A DNA stretch of 64,000 bases from contig JAZAYU010000019.1 of assembly GCA_038501625.1 (NCBI GenBank), positions 518,501 to 582,500 on the forward strand. Reading direction: 5' to 3'. This document shows, in pieces, positions 1 through 11,499 of this stretch (positions within the stretch are counted from its first letter, which is position 1; every line of letters begins with the position of its first letter). A model generated the notes under the pieces. That model was not told where the DNA came from and did not search any database. It was given only the letters and a program-made list of their open reading frames with translations. Position numbers and translations under genes: made by a program. This DNA is from Corbicula japonica. Its lineage: Eukaryota > Mollusca > Bivalvia > Venerida > Cyrenidae.

Positions 1-901
1 TAATAATTGAACTAATATAACGCAATTTAGTGAATATACTGTATTAACTGTAAATATTTATGTATCAATGTATTGTCGAGCCTGAGGAAATTCTGACAAT
101 GCTTTAAACAGAAACCTTATAAGAACACCAGAGTCAGGTGTGCTGATGGTTAGTTAAGTCATTGACTTCTCTCGGATTTCTTTTTTCAATTTGGCCATTT
201 TTCGAATAGAATATGTTTCCACAGCCTTCCATTTTGGAGAAGTCTTTCATTTAGTTGTGCTATTCTTTTTGTTTGAGAACTCGCATACATGTACATAATG
301 GATGAACTGTGTAAAAAATCATAGTTTTTAGTTATCGCCAGTAAATAAACATATTTTTACTAAGCATTTAATATGCTTTTTGATATAATAATATTGTATA
401 ATCAATTTGATTTCTCGGTGATTGGGTTTTAGTATTACCAAACCCAGTTTGTGATCAGTATTATTTTAAAATGCATTTCATTTATCTGTGTAACTTTCTT
501 ATGACCTATTGTATTATGATTTTCTTCCGTTACATTTTGCAGCAATTTCCAGGTTTAATTCAGTTCAAATGGTATCGAGTTTTATTTTATAAACCTCTGC
601 ACATGTTTAAGTAAATGTCATAATAAAAATACAATTTTTGGATTGGTTTGAGAAGCCCCATCAGTGACTTACACTAACTTTCCAGTACTCCCCGAAGCTA
701 TCCGCTACTGCCTCAATCCATGTATATCATATACAAAACCTCGAGCAGGAAAGTTATCATAAAATTTAAAAAAAAGAATGTCTTTAAGAGAAAACACTTT
801 TGTCTGTTGAATGATATTGATAAGTTTGTAGAATTTCTACTTTTAAAGACCCGTAGAGCGGTAATCTGCTTAGCTATCCCCTTCTTCCTGAACAACTGTA
901 T
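1..901. other. No gene recognised
   Basis: AT-rich sequence with scattered short open frames. None has a recognisable motif or a splice-supported structure, and I see no clear repeat boundary here. Confidence 0.5.
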
Positions 902-1035
902 TATTAATCAAGTGAATTCATATTGGCCTTGTTACTGGGCCGAGGGTATTCACATTAGCTCGAGGCCGAAGACCGAGGACTTATGAGACTGCCCGAGGCC
1001 CAATAAATTGGCCAATGTGAAATCACTTGATTAAT
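902..1035. repeat. Palindromic MITE, family P copy 1
   Basis: Inverted repeat whose arms begin TTAATCAAGTGAATTCATAT and read towards a GGCC-rich loop; the right arm returns through GGCCCAATAA to CACTTGATTAA. Nearly the same sequence occurs at 12291-12431, where the arms are almost perfect, and in degraded form near 33165-33460. All three copies are accompanied on one side by tracts with 'gggccaatatgag'-like repeats (here 1080-1147), so the true element is probably larger than the hairpin. Confidence 0.75.
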
Positions 1036-1929
1036 TACAATTTTATTAATTAACATTCTAAAACCATCCAACTCATATGAAGACTAAACTGGTACAATAC
1101 AGGAATAGCTGGGCCAATATGAGAATTGCTGGGCCAATATGAGATAGTTTATTAATAATTCGTCATACTAACTTTATTTACATGTCTATTCAAAAACACT
1201 AAATATTTTTCCTAATCCGTTACCATGCACCTTTAATATTTAATCCCATATTTTATCATTGATCTTATGAAGGCATGTGGCTTAAGTAAACTGAGACAGT
1301 AGTCCTCGCCGTCAATAAAGATACTGACTGTGTATTTTAGTCAGGCTAAAAAATAACGCAATCGACTCTCGGCTGCTGGGTAACAAAAACTTGCATCTGG
1401 CATGAAAAAAACTCATGCCATTTGTATCGATTTGCCTCGTGATTAATAATAAATAACAATTTAATTTAGTTTATATTAAATTAATTATATTTGAAAACTA
1501 GATCTCAAAGCAAGGTCTCCTACTGTTCAAATAATCGGAGATCGTTTAGTTGTCAGCGAGAATACCGTTATTGTCAATAAGAATTCTGTTATCTTAAATG
1601 ATATCCTAAGCCGACTTATGCTGATACCGCAATGATAAAACTATTTCATAGGGAAGATCATTATAATCGAAAGGTGCTTAAGTTTGTCACATTATAGCAT
1701 TGGATACACAGGTCGTTATCTGAAACGCTTGTACTTTTTGTAGATAACATTTTTCCAAGTGTTTTCCAGTGTTTGTACTTGATAAGCCTTAACAACGTGG
1801 CAGTTTGTAAATTAATATCGAAAAAGCATTTAATAAAACTGATAAACACTATTTAATTGTTTTTATTTTTCTACCTGTTTGTCTTTTGTTTTCTATTGTA
1901 TTAAGGCATTTTTGTGTAACTTATTTTAT
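1036..1929. other. Intergenic; satellite tract of MITE P, then nothing recognised
   Basis: 1080-1147 carries two or three copies of a 'gctgggccaatatgag' motif also seen next to the other family P copies. The rest is AT-rich DNA with no gene or repeat I can define. Confidence 0.5.
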
Positions 1930-2583
1930 CAGGGGAAGGCGGGCAGTAATGTTGTTAGAACTTGTGGTCTTATCCTTTTTTTCATCCACTGCTGTAAATT
2001 GTATGTGAAAATGTACTTATTTTAATGGAAATAAAATATGTTTACACATTAAATAAACTTCATTAAGGCTAGAATGGCGTATTTAAGAAAAGTTGTCGTT
2101 TTGTCCAACTAACACCATAGTTTGCATCAAATCCTGCTTCCTATATAAAATTTTCCCTTTACATATAGTTAAGATATTGTAAAAATAATTGCATAGTATG
2201 CGTATATAAATCGCCACCTTAAATACACAAACGGTATTGTTCCTTCTTAATTCAATGACAATGACTGGTTTTGGATTAACGTAACGAAAAGTACGTCGTG
2301 ACAAAAATGACCAATTTTGATATTTTTCTTCTTTTATCTATGACATAGCAATGACGAAAGGAGCAATGCCTTAATACATTTGATTTTCGTTATTGTTTAT
2401 TACTGTTTACTAAAATACCATCAAACATATTAATCTTTGTCCCAAAACCAATCAAAGATTTGGACTGATACAAATGTATGACTGCCTTAAATCCGGGATC
2501 TTGCACAGACAAGCAATTCATGTACAAAATGGAGTGATTTAAAAGCTTCCTGTTTTGCTCATTGCACCTATGGCTACAATATC

Positions 2584-2686
2584 ATATACCCTACGAATTT
2601 AAAGCATTCTGATTGGTCGAGAGCTCTGTACTCGCGAGTCCGAAAAAAAGTGATAACTACCCCGGGAATTAATAACTACCTTTGCT

Positions 2687-2738
<52 letters not shown>

Positions 2739-2771
2739 GAATGCTTTAAATTCATAGGGTATATGATATAA
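2584..2771. mobile_element. MITE with internal TCA microsatellite
   Basis: Terminal inverted repeats of about 30 bp: CATATACCCTACGAATTTAA… on the left and its near-complement ending at about 2770. The interior holds a run of ATC/TCA triplets (2688-2739). It lies inside copy 1 of the tandem duplication, next to a second palindrome. Confidence 0.75.
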
Positions 2772-2925
2772 CAAGTAAATACTAATGTTGAGGTCGATAT
2801 GTAGTTTTGCGGACCTGGGTAGTGTGATATCGACCTCGGACTTCGTCCTCGGTCGATATCACACTACCCAGGTCCGCAAAACTACATATCAACCTCAACA
2901 TTAGTATTTATTTGTATAATATCAA
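2768..2925. repeat. Near-perfect palindrome (about 70-bp arms)
   Basis: The left arm runs from 'gatataacaagtaaatac' through 'gtgatatcgacc'. After a short loop with 'ggacttcgtcc' the right arm mirrors it almost base for base to 'tttgtataatatc'. The arms differ at only a few positions, which suggests a young element. AATATC occurs just left of the neighbouring MITE (about 2579-2584) and at the right end here, as expected if the MITE and palindrome entered as one unit. Confidence 0.8.
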
Positions 2926-4060
2926 CCGACTGCTTCGTTTGTTTGGTTACTACAACATCAGAGAGATAAATTTCTGATTGTAGATGGAGAGCAATTTGAG
3001 AAAAGATAAATTTGTATTCTGTGGGAATGCTTTAAATGATTGGTTTAAGCGTGTTTCTTGTATTAGTGTTAAGTAGTATTCAGCAATATAATAGAAGAAT
3101 GGTAAGTACAAAAAGAAAAATGGCCGTCAATAACGTTGCCAGAACTTGTGGTCTGACCCTTTCCCATCAAATGCTGAAAATTGTATGTGATAAATATACT
3201 TATTTCAATGGAAAAATATGTTTATACTATAATCTGCATTAAGACTAGAATGGTAAATTTAATAAGTTGTCGTTTTGTCCAGTTTAAACCATAATTTACA
3301 TTAAAACTTCCTTACAATATATAATTTGCCCAGTACATACAGGTTAAGACATTTTAAAGATAATTGTATACTAATCTATTTGTGCAAAGTTTGATGAAAC
3401 TGCATTTTGCCGTTTGAGAGATTTTGATATTTTTCTGTTTTATCTCTGACATAGAAATGACGAAAGGAGCAACGCCTTAATACAATTGACTTTCGTTACT
3501 GTTTACTGAAATACATGTACCATCAAACATAGAAATCTTTATCACCAAACCAAGTCAAAGACTTTAACTGATATGATGGCCTTGCATCCGGGATCTTGCT
3601 CTGACAAGCAAAACATGTACAAAAAGGAGTGATTTTAATGCTTCCTGTTTTACTCATTGCTCGTTGGTTACTTTATCAATAGGCTGCTTTGTTTGTTTGG
3701 TTACTACAAAGTCAGAGAGATAAATTTCTGATTTTACCCGAGAACAGTTTGAGAAAAGATAGATTTGTATTCTGTTGGAATGTCGGCTTCTTAAAATGAT
3801 GGGATCTTGCACTGACATGCAATACATACACAAAATGGAGTGATTTTAATGCTTCCTGTTTAGCTCATTGCTCATATGGTTACAATTACAATAGACCGCT
3901 TGTTGTGTTTGGTTACTACAACTGCAGAGAGATAAATTTCTGATTGAACGTGAAGTAACATTAGAGAAAAGATAATTACATGTATTTTATTTTGTGGGAA
4001 TGTCGACCACTTTAAATGTTTGGTTTAAGAATGTTGCTCGTTCAAGTATTCAGTAAACTA

Positions 4061-5384
4061 TAATAATATAGCAGACGAACGGTATATTTTTTGAAGGTGA
4101 TTGTCCAAATAATAACGTTATCGTTCAAATGCTACGTGGTTGCACGACAGTGGAAGGGGTTTAAGAGTTTATGAAGGTTTATAGGGAAATCTTGCAAATA
4201 ATTTATTCGGCTAAACTTCATATTAGATAAAGAAATCGATATATTTTCCGCTCGAGAAACGGTCTAGAGGCTAAGCAAACCACACTGTCGCAAAATTAAG
4301 ATATAAATCTTACTAAAATAAGTTTAAATTAAAACTCAAATAATTTAGTTGAAAAAAGTGAAATTGGCAAAAACTGTCACAGTGTACTTCAATCGAAAAT
4401 ATAAGTCAATTTATCTTAACCTATATTATGATGTTTAAACAACTCGGACGATTCCATACTTTTCTAAAATAAGAAAAGTATATGGATATAACAATTAAAA
4501 GACCGACTTTATTTTCTTAGCTATAATGAAACTGACCTCAAGACATAAATAAACCATTTCGCCGAAATTATGCAACATGTATAAACATGCTACATGCTAC
4601 GGGTCTAAAGTACTTTTAATTTTAATACAAAAGTGAGAGTCAGAGAGAACCCTGCCGGCTTTATTTGAAAAAGACACCGGATAAACATTAATAACAACTT
4701 CAAACCAGAATCTGGCCAAGTTTAGAGATCGAGCTGGAGCTCAAAGCTTTCTACTATTTTCTCAAATCATTGGTTTCGTTTCAAAAATCAATGTTACTCA
4801 TCTTTGATATAATTTATTTTGTCCTTGGTGCGATTTCGGAAGGGTCATTGCTGCCTTTTCGTACTGCTTTATTAATGTGACCGTTCTAATCTTTCCCTGC
4901 CGTGAAACATGTAGAGATATTTTTAAAATTCCTTATTTTCTTTCGGCATCACGTTCGTTTTGAATCAATGTCCGCCCTCAAATCATAGAGTTCATTAAGT
5001 GAAGTTCTGTGGGATCACTTTGTGCAGCTTTTATAGCGCGTATTTTGCAAGCGAATAGGAGTGTTTATACTGTGTCTTAACAAAATTTAACATGGAACTA
5101 TTTTTTTTATTTGCTTTAATGTATGCCTGCGCGAAATTAATATAGGCCCAAACGAGAAATAAGTCCCAAGAAATTAAACGATACCACAAAGTGCCTTTGT
5201 GCCAGCATGTAAATGACATGTTGTACGAAAATGATTTCTTTGGTCACATTGATCTCTTGGTATTCACTCCAGTGTAGTTATCAGGTTAAATTACCTCCCT
5301 TGATTGTAATATGTTAATTTCAAACCATGCAGAATGTAAATTATTGTCACAGTGAGTGGCAGTATATAGGCAGACTTGAACTAC
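4061..5384. other. Intergenic, nothing recognised
   Basis: AT-rich DNA with short open frames on both strands, none with homology features I can recognise. No clear repeat structure. Confidence 0.5.
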
Positions 5385-5398
5385 TCTTTTGGATATGG

Positions 5399-5679
5399 GG
5401 GCGTCCGTGGCCGAGTGGTTAAGGTTTCCGACTGACAATCACTTGCCCTTCACCGCTGTGAGTTCGAGACCTACCAGGGTTAAGATCTTTCATGTGAGGA
5501 AGCTAACCAGCTAGCTTGCGGAACGTCGGTGGTTCTACCCAGGTGCCCGGTCGAGCCTGAAAATTGCCCAGAGGGGCACCTGGGGTCTTCCTCCACCATG
5601 GTAAGCTGGTATGTCCACACCATAATGTCCTCGTTCAGAGGCGGGAGGGACATAAAACTGGGTAGTAACAACAACAACA
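5399..5679 (+). mobile_element. tRNA-derived SINE with perfect target-site duplication
   Basis: A 281-bp element. The head reads like a class II tRNA (Ser/Leu type): an A-box-like TGGCCGAGTGGTTAAGG, then a B-box-like GAGTTCGAGACC. A conserved body follows ('cggtggttctacccaggtgcc', 'ggggcacctggggtcttcct'), ending in an (AAC)n tail. It is flanked on both sides by the identical 14-mer TCTTTTGGATATGG (5385-5398 and 5680-5693), which is the hallmark of LINE-mediated insertion. Open frames across it are shadows of the SINE. Similar bodies are known from molluscan SINEs; I do not assign a named family. Confidence 0.92.
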
Positions 5680-5693
5680 TCTTTTGGATATGG

Positions 5694-7117
5694 TATGTTG
5701 TGTGTCTGTCTCTTGCATGGTTGGCTGGCCCTGCCGCCGTTTTTATAGATCCTATATATGTAAATAGACAGATACATGTAATCTAGACAAGTCACTACCA
5801 AGATTCATGTGTTCCAGTCTCAGACAAATAAAACGTTACCAATAACTTAACTGTCATGTAACAGACAAGAAACTTTAAACACGATTGAGTGCAGTAGCGG
5901 ATCAAGAGGGCGTACTATTTAACAGCAATATTTATTTTCACGAGGACTTTGCCAATAAGTTTGAATTTATTATGTACTAAACAAAGACTTCCTCCAAAAT
6001 TAACATTTGTTATGAAAATCTTGCATCCCACACTGAAATAATGTTTGTTTTACAAATTTAACCCCTTTATTCTATGTATACGCGCTTAACGTTTGTGCAA
6101 CCAGTTTAGATCCTGATCAGCCGGCCCATCCATGTTTTCTGATCTGGATCTGCACTGGTCGCATCTTGATCAGAAATAACCTTTAAATTTAAAAAGCGAA
6201 TAGTTTAGATCCTAATCAAATGATACGGATGTTCGACCATTTTGTTTACCCACGCAATATAGGTGTTTCTATGTAGTATCGTTTTATTTCATATAGTTAT
6301 TGGAATAAATTTTAACTCGCATGTATCTGCTTCAAGAGTAAACTGTCTATCACGTGGGGTCTACTAGTCCATATTCATGGCTAAATTCGATCGGCGCCTT
6401 AACTACTGTTTGTTTTACCTAATATCTGAAATAATGATCGTTATTTCGTGCAGTTGTTAAGGTGCTGTGGATACCTTTGACAAATGTTCTGACGTAACTC
6501 TTGATGTTTTTGCAATATTAACTTTAATATTTATTGCCTTAAATTACAGTCATTAATTTTTTTTCGTTAAGTCTGAAAATAGAAATGAAATTTCACAAAA
6601 CTGAACAGCGTCCGTTGATATTTTTTTCTGTAGACATAAAGATTACTTGACAATTTAAAAACAAACGAAAACAACTACAAAATTCTTTGAGCTGATCTTT
6701 TTGACCCTTTTATATTTTGTTAAATAAAAATATGATTCCTTTAAGTTTAAGAAAAGCACTCTTAATTAGAATAAAGGATCAAATCAAAAATTTACATGTA
6801 CTAAAATTATCCAGTGATGAAATCGTGGGTTTAATAGGAACAAGTAAAACTTTTCCAAAATATAGGTTTTTAATTCAATGTAAACTAGGTTATAAAAATA
6901 AAATATGTGGGTTGTAATATTCACAAGATTTTTTTTCCAAACTCCAGATTTCATTTCAAAATTAAATAGCCTGTACCATAAAAATGATTTGAAGCATTTT
7001 CGCTAAAAATAGTATTTTGAAATACTTTTTAATTTAAAATGCTTTTCTAAAATTTACTTTCTTTTATGAAACATGCGTGCAACAAATGCTAGTCGTTCTT
7101 TTAGGAAAATTGAAATA
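5694..7117. other. Intergenic; one dispersed-repeat fragment
   Basis: 6102-6180 ('agtttagatcctgatcagccgg…ctgcactggtcgc') and 6205-6240 match the palindromic repeat at 35178-35318. The rest is AT-rich without recognised features. Confidence 0.5.
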
Positions 7118-7286
7118 CAGGATTGGATGCAAGATTCATAGAAAGGGGGTTTGTTTGGGGCTGTCTTGGGGTGTTTATATAATAATTTCCAACTTTTTGT
7201 CAAAAATCACCATAACAAATTAAATTTTACTCTCCCAAAATGGGGCTTCCATCAACCCCACTAAACCCACTCAGTATCCGTCCCTG
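7118..7286 (-). mobile_element. MITE family C (CAGGGnCGGAT termini), minus orientation
   Basis: Read on the minus strand it begins CAGGGACGGATAC, contains 'gttggaaattattat' and 'ccccaagacagcccc', and ends near 'cttgcatccaatcctg'. The same skeleton is at 21591-21745, 55098-55263 and, truncated, 19768-19895. The short inverted ends CAGGG.CGGAT recall cut-and-paste DNA transposons of hAT type (inference from terminal sequence only). Confidence 0.7.
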
Positions 7287-8062
7287 CAACAAACAGATAA
7301 CCTTGTCAACCCCTGCAATTACTGAATGCTGTATTTTGCTGAACAAGAAAATTATTTTCAAGTTTGTTATTGCATTTAACATGTTAAAGTACTAAAATAA
7401 CATAAATCTTGCACTTTGGATAAATTAAACTCTTTCAGAGTTCGAAAAACAGATAAACATACACCTCTCTCAATGGGTTAGCCTGTTCGTCTACAATCTG
7501 ATCAGGGTTTATAAAAACGACTTTCATTTGTTGCATGCTTCATCAAAGAAACTAACTTTACAAGCATATCTGATAAAAGGATGGTGTCCAGTCTTTTTTA
7601 AAAGATTATTATGCATGAATTTTAGTGAGGTTTTAAAGATTTCCAATATTAAATATCACATAACTGGCGATAATTTCATCTAACAGATTCCCGAACCATC
7701 CAAACAACTACATACATAATCAACTTGCATTGCACATATTTTCTGTCTGTGGAATTGTGTCGTTTATTTAAGCGAAATATCGTTCTCTCATAAGATAAAT
7801 AAGTTCAAAAATCACAACAAGGACCGATACCCTAAACAGTGACTTTTGACCTTCGGTTACCGAATTCATTAGTTTATTTTACATTATAACGACCAGTTTT
7901 CAAGTCCTTTAAACTGCATTCAGTGTTTTGGGCTGGTTGGGGCCAGCTCATTTTAGACAAAATCCCAGGCAATTATAAGAAATGAATGAAATAAAAAACA
8001 CAACCAAAAACACGAAATAGTGAAAAAAAAAAAAATCGCCAAGCGAAATAGTGAGGGGGCGG
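7287..8062. other. Intergenic, nothing recognised
   Basis: AT-rich, with an A-homopolymer near 8024-8035. No gene or defined repeat seen. Confidence 0.5.
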
Positions 8063-8478
8063 TACAGTACTGTGAACGTATAAGGTTACACAATAAGCGT
8101 TTATAATGCGTCCGTCTATCGTGTATCGTGCGTCTGCCAAACGTGTATCGTGCGTCCGTCTAATGTGTATCGTTCGTCCGTATACCGTGTATCGTGCTTC
8201 ATGGGTCTTTTCATTTTATCGTGCAACGTGAATACGCTTCCCTGATATACTAATTTATATGATTTAATTTCTACCATTCATCTTATATTTTAATAGCATT
8301 TTAAATTTTTAGAAATCTCGTATACCAATTATATGAACCCGCAATATCGTGTATCGTCCGTCTATCGCGTATAGTGCGCCTGTCTATCGCGTATCGTGCG
8401 TTCGTCTATCGTGTTTCGTGCGTCCGTATATCGTGTATCGTGCGTTTCGTTTGTAACCTTAAACGTTCACAGTACTAT
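8063..8478. mobile_element. Inverted-repeat element with two minisatellite arms
   Basis: Inverted ends of about 28 bp: 'acagtactgtgaacg…aaggttaca' on the left and its near-complement 'tgtaaccttaaacgttcac' on the right. Just inside each end is a short tandem array of a ~26-bp unit ('cgtccgtctatcgtgtatcgt'), at about 8108-8195 and 8345-8440. Both arrays are in the same orientation although the ends are inverted. Confidence 0.65.
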
Positions 8479-9214
8479 AAAACGTAACATCGCACAAGAG
8501 AAAAAAAATGCGAAGCGAAAAGACGAAAGGCAAAATCATTAAATTCATTGTATCACTGAGCGAATTACACAAACTGTACCTTTAACGTGAAGCGAACATA
8601 CGTTTCAAGCGAAATATCGAATGACGCTTGGCAAAAAAAAATGGCACGCGTCATGACTCCGAGCGAAAACAATGTTTTTTTTTTAAACCGGAAAGATCGC
8701 AAGGCAAACAGACGACTAGTGAAATAAAGCCTGTCAAAACAACGACAAGTAAAAAGAAACGGTAGTGTTTTGAAGTTAATATGCCTTCTTTAACATAAAA
8801 ACTTTTCTTGCTTTTTTGTTTTATTAGAAACAGTATTTGTATGTGTTTTCGCGAATCTATTTGAAAATACATGTACATAAGTATTTCAAGTTTTCGCTAC
8901 TCGTGTTTGGTTGCTTCGTTTTCGAGCTTGCTTTTACATGTATGTAAAATTTAGCTGCGAAATCACAAGAAAACGAGATAAGAGCAGTCAGTCACTATTA
9001 CATTAAAATCTCAATCATCAAAATGAGCGACTGGGATAGGGTCAGTAAAATCTAGCTAAGTTTGGCTGAACAATTTCATACAGCACGCAATAAACGATTG
9101 TGACAAGATGTTTAGCTGGGCAATCATATGCATCACCAAATTGTAGACAGGAGTTACAGTAAGTCAGTTGAAGACATTATTCCATGTTTTAGGATAGTTT
9201 CAAGTTGTACTTAC
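8479..9214. other. Likely intron 1 of the prominin-like gene (start of it)
   Basis: Downstream (minus sense) of the prominin-like exon. 8500-8720 is rich in 'agcgaaa/aagcgaa' motifs. I find no second prominin exon here or further left, so intron 1 would run past the window edge. Confidence 0.4.
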
Positions 9215-9434
9215 TTTTCATAAACTCAACGGGAAGACCTCCTGGTAGGGCAGTGTTAATAAAGCTCCTTGCAAAGTTAAACAGTGGTCCAAGACCCCCA
9301 TCCTCGTATTTTACCCCTGCTGCCTTGTAGTCAGGAGTAGGTGGCAACGGTTGCAGCTTTTCACCACTGCATCTTGCTCGATTATGGAGTAAACACAAAA
9401 TAGATAATATAGCTAGCACCAGTTTTATAAACAT
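9215..9434 (-). CDS. Prominin-like protein, first coding exon (partial gene)
   Basis: The start codon at 9434 opens MFIKLVLAILSILCLL, a good signal peptide ending near 'RARC'. A short extracellular segment follows, with GLGPLFNFARSFINTALPGG and LPVEFMK. This matches the shape of prominin N-termini: a signal peptide, then a G-[LP]-[IG]-x-LF…F…P stretch just before the first membrane span. The exon ends at a consensus donor (A|GTAAGT, intron from 9214 downward), phase 1. Family knowledge: prominins are five-pass glycoproteins of plasma-membrane protrusions, about 800-900 residues, so only the first ~73 residues are here. Upstream in-frame sequence extends the open frame, but the signal peptide favours this Met. 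No further exons are seen, so the gene could continue off the left edge or be a remnant. Family call moderate. Confidence 0.6.
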
Positions 9435-11090
9435 GACGCGGTTTTCCTTTTTTTCTGTTGAACAGTTAAATTGTTTCTTTTGTATAGAAATTGGTTCAGT
9501 TATTAAAATTAAAGTATTATCCTGTTCTCTCTGTTGAATAATTTTATTTTTTTTTAGAAATTGGTCCAATTATTAAAAATTAAAACACAAGTGTTAGGTA
9601 AAAAGTATTTATGTTCAGATGAAAGCAATCCTCAAACTGTCCCAACGTTAAGCTACGATATTATTAAATCACGGTTAAGATGCTTTGTATCAATATTCTT
9701 TTGGATATGAGATCCCTTGAACCTATTAAACGTATCTTAGTATTGAGGGCTTCTTATCGCAGAAGATTAACCCTGTCAAAAGGGATACGATATCCGATCG
9801 CTTGCACACATGTTACTCAAATATATTTTTAAAATCCACAAAAATTCCCTAAATCTAACATTGATCTGTAGCTCGCTGATTTTAAGGTTTACAAAGTTCA
9901 AACAAACAAAACACAAGCATTCCCAGAATTTGGTACGTCATCAAATATCGCGCGACCGCTTATCCTAGTAACATGTATTTCGAAACATATCGAGAACGAG
10001 TCCAATTGGTGAACTTACAAAATTGATAATAATTAGTAATATCTGAGTCATTTTCTTGACAAGTTTCAATCGCCGTGGGTCATTTACACGTAATGCGATC
10101 AAGTGCATCAAAGTACACCTTCCTTTGAAAAGTTTAGGTTGATATTTTAAATTTAAATTCTATTGAGTTTGAATAATTTAATGCCTCGTGTTAAAAAGGT
10201 CCGCCACCGACGGTGATTTCATATTTTGTAGGCAGGGAAAGAGTTTAACAGGATCAGGACCGACCGTTTTCATCAAATTTGCCAGTATTCAAATTCTGCT
10301 AGGAAGCCTGTCATTTTTTTGACGATTAACCAAATATAACTGATTATAAAAAAAAACTTATAAATAGGTCACGTGATAATTGGTTGTATAAACACATGGT
10401 TATGCAACTAAAATGGTCATTTGAGGTAGGGTCTGGTAAATCAGCTTAAAAAAGGTATTTTGCGGAGGTAAATTATATCGGTGACAATATACTTACTTTC
10501 CCAAAAATCTAGGATCAATTTGTCACAATACACAGGTTTTGTGCTGCGATTTACACCCGCGCACAGCGGGAGGCGCTAGGTGAAAACTCAAGGTATTAGT
10601 TGAGAACTACTACATGTATATATGCATCATTGTGAAAATTACACCTCAGATAATCTAGGGATTCTCACTGTAAATTCTGCAGAATCTGAACATTAAAATC
10701 TTTTTTTTTAAATCTGGAGTCCCTAGTTGAGAAAACCAAAGTTTACGGTTTTGACTTTATTGTTTATGCGCTTGCCATCATTACAGATTATTTATAAAGA
10801 GACAGTAATCTGACCAGGTATTCCACTTGCTCTAAATCTCAAAGGTCATTGAAATTATTTTAGCGGATTCTGCCAATTTATAGCAAAAACCTAAGTTAAG
10901 AAAAACTTTACCCTTCAAACTAAAATCATATGACATTTTTGATAAATTTTAAAAACAAAGGGTCACCTATGGCCTTTATGGTCAAATAGAACCCCTGGTA
11001 CATATAGTACTGTGTAAAGAACGATCTCATGTTGATTAATACTCATCAAAAGAACATGGCAAAATCCAAATTCTTAAACTTTAATCTATT
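9435..11090. other. Intergenic, nothing recognised
   Basis: The region upstream of the prominin-like start may hold its promoter, but I see no TATA box or Inr convincing enough to call. 9480-9590 contains a diverged direct repeat around 'aattggtccaattattaaa'. Confidence 0.4.
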
Positions 11091-11114
11091 AGAAAACATT
11101 TTTAAAATTACCTC

Positions 11115-11200
11115 TCTGTCACGTGACTGTCTCGTTATCGATTACGTACTTTACTTTATTTATAAGTCACGTGACTGTCTAGTTATCGATAACGTACTAC
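11115..11200. repeat. 47-bp direct duplication with CACGTG E-box
   Basis: The block GTCACGTGACTGTCT…GTTATCGAT…ACGTACT occurs twice (from 11119 and from 11166). Each copy has a palindromic CACGTG and an ATCGAT site. The repeat is short and no adjacent gene start is evident. Confidence 0.6.
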
Positions 11201-11499
11201 ATTTGTATGATATTGCAAACATAGCAATAAGGAAATATCGGCCTCGCGGTGACTTGAAGATAGAGTAAAGAGATAAACTTTATTTGGGTCGGAAAGGTAT
11301 AAATGATAACAATGTAAGCTTAATTGATTTAAAAAAAAGGATCGTTATTTAATAACACATAAAACGAGATCAAAACAACGGTATATATTGCAATACGAAT
11401 ACAAAATAATAAACAAATTCAAGAACTCGTAATAAGTATAGCCTATTATTAATTAACTAAAATAATATTGACACAATATGTACAATTCAGTCCACCTTA

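Larger units (their letters stand above)
1930..4060. repeat. Degenerate tandem duplication, three unequal copies
   Basis: A diverged block recurs head to tail: about 1940-3060, 3100-3790 and 3790-4060. Landmarks in all or most copies are 'agaacttgtggtct', 'aatgacgaaaggagcaa', 'gggatcttgca…gacaagcaa', 'aaaatggagtgatttt', 'gcttcctgttt' and 'ggttactacaa…cagagagataaatttctgatt'. Part of the unit (near 3395-3430) resembles the ends of the inverted-repeat family at 22281-23401. Copy 1 alone carries a ~340-bp nested insertion. No coding capacity is evident. Confidence 0.7.

Noticed and set aside
5480..5801. Small open frames on both strands around 5.5-5.8 kb
   Set aside because: They lie in the SINE and its flank.
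8651..8878. Minus-strand frame with a hydrophobic stretch as prominin exon 2
   Set aside because: No acceptor in a matching phase, and the sequence does not resemble a prominin membrane span followed by its cysteine-rich segment.
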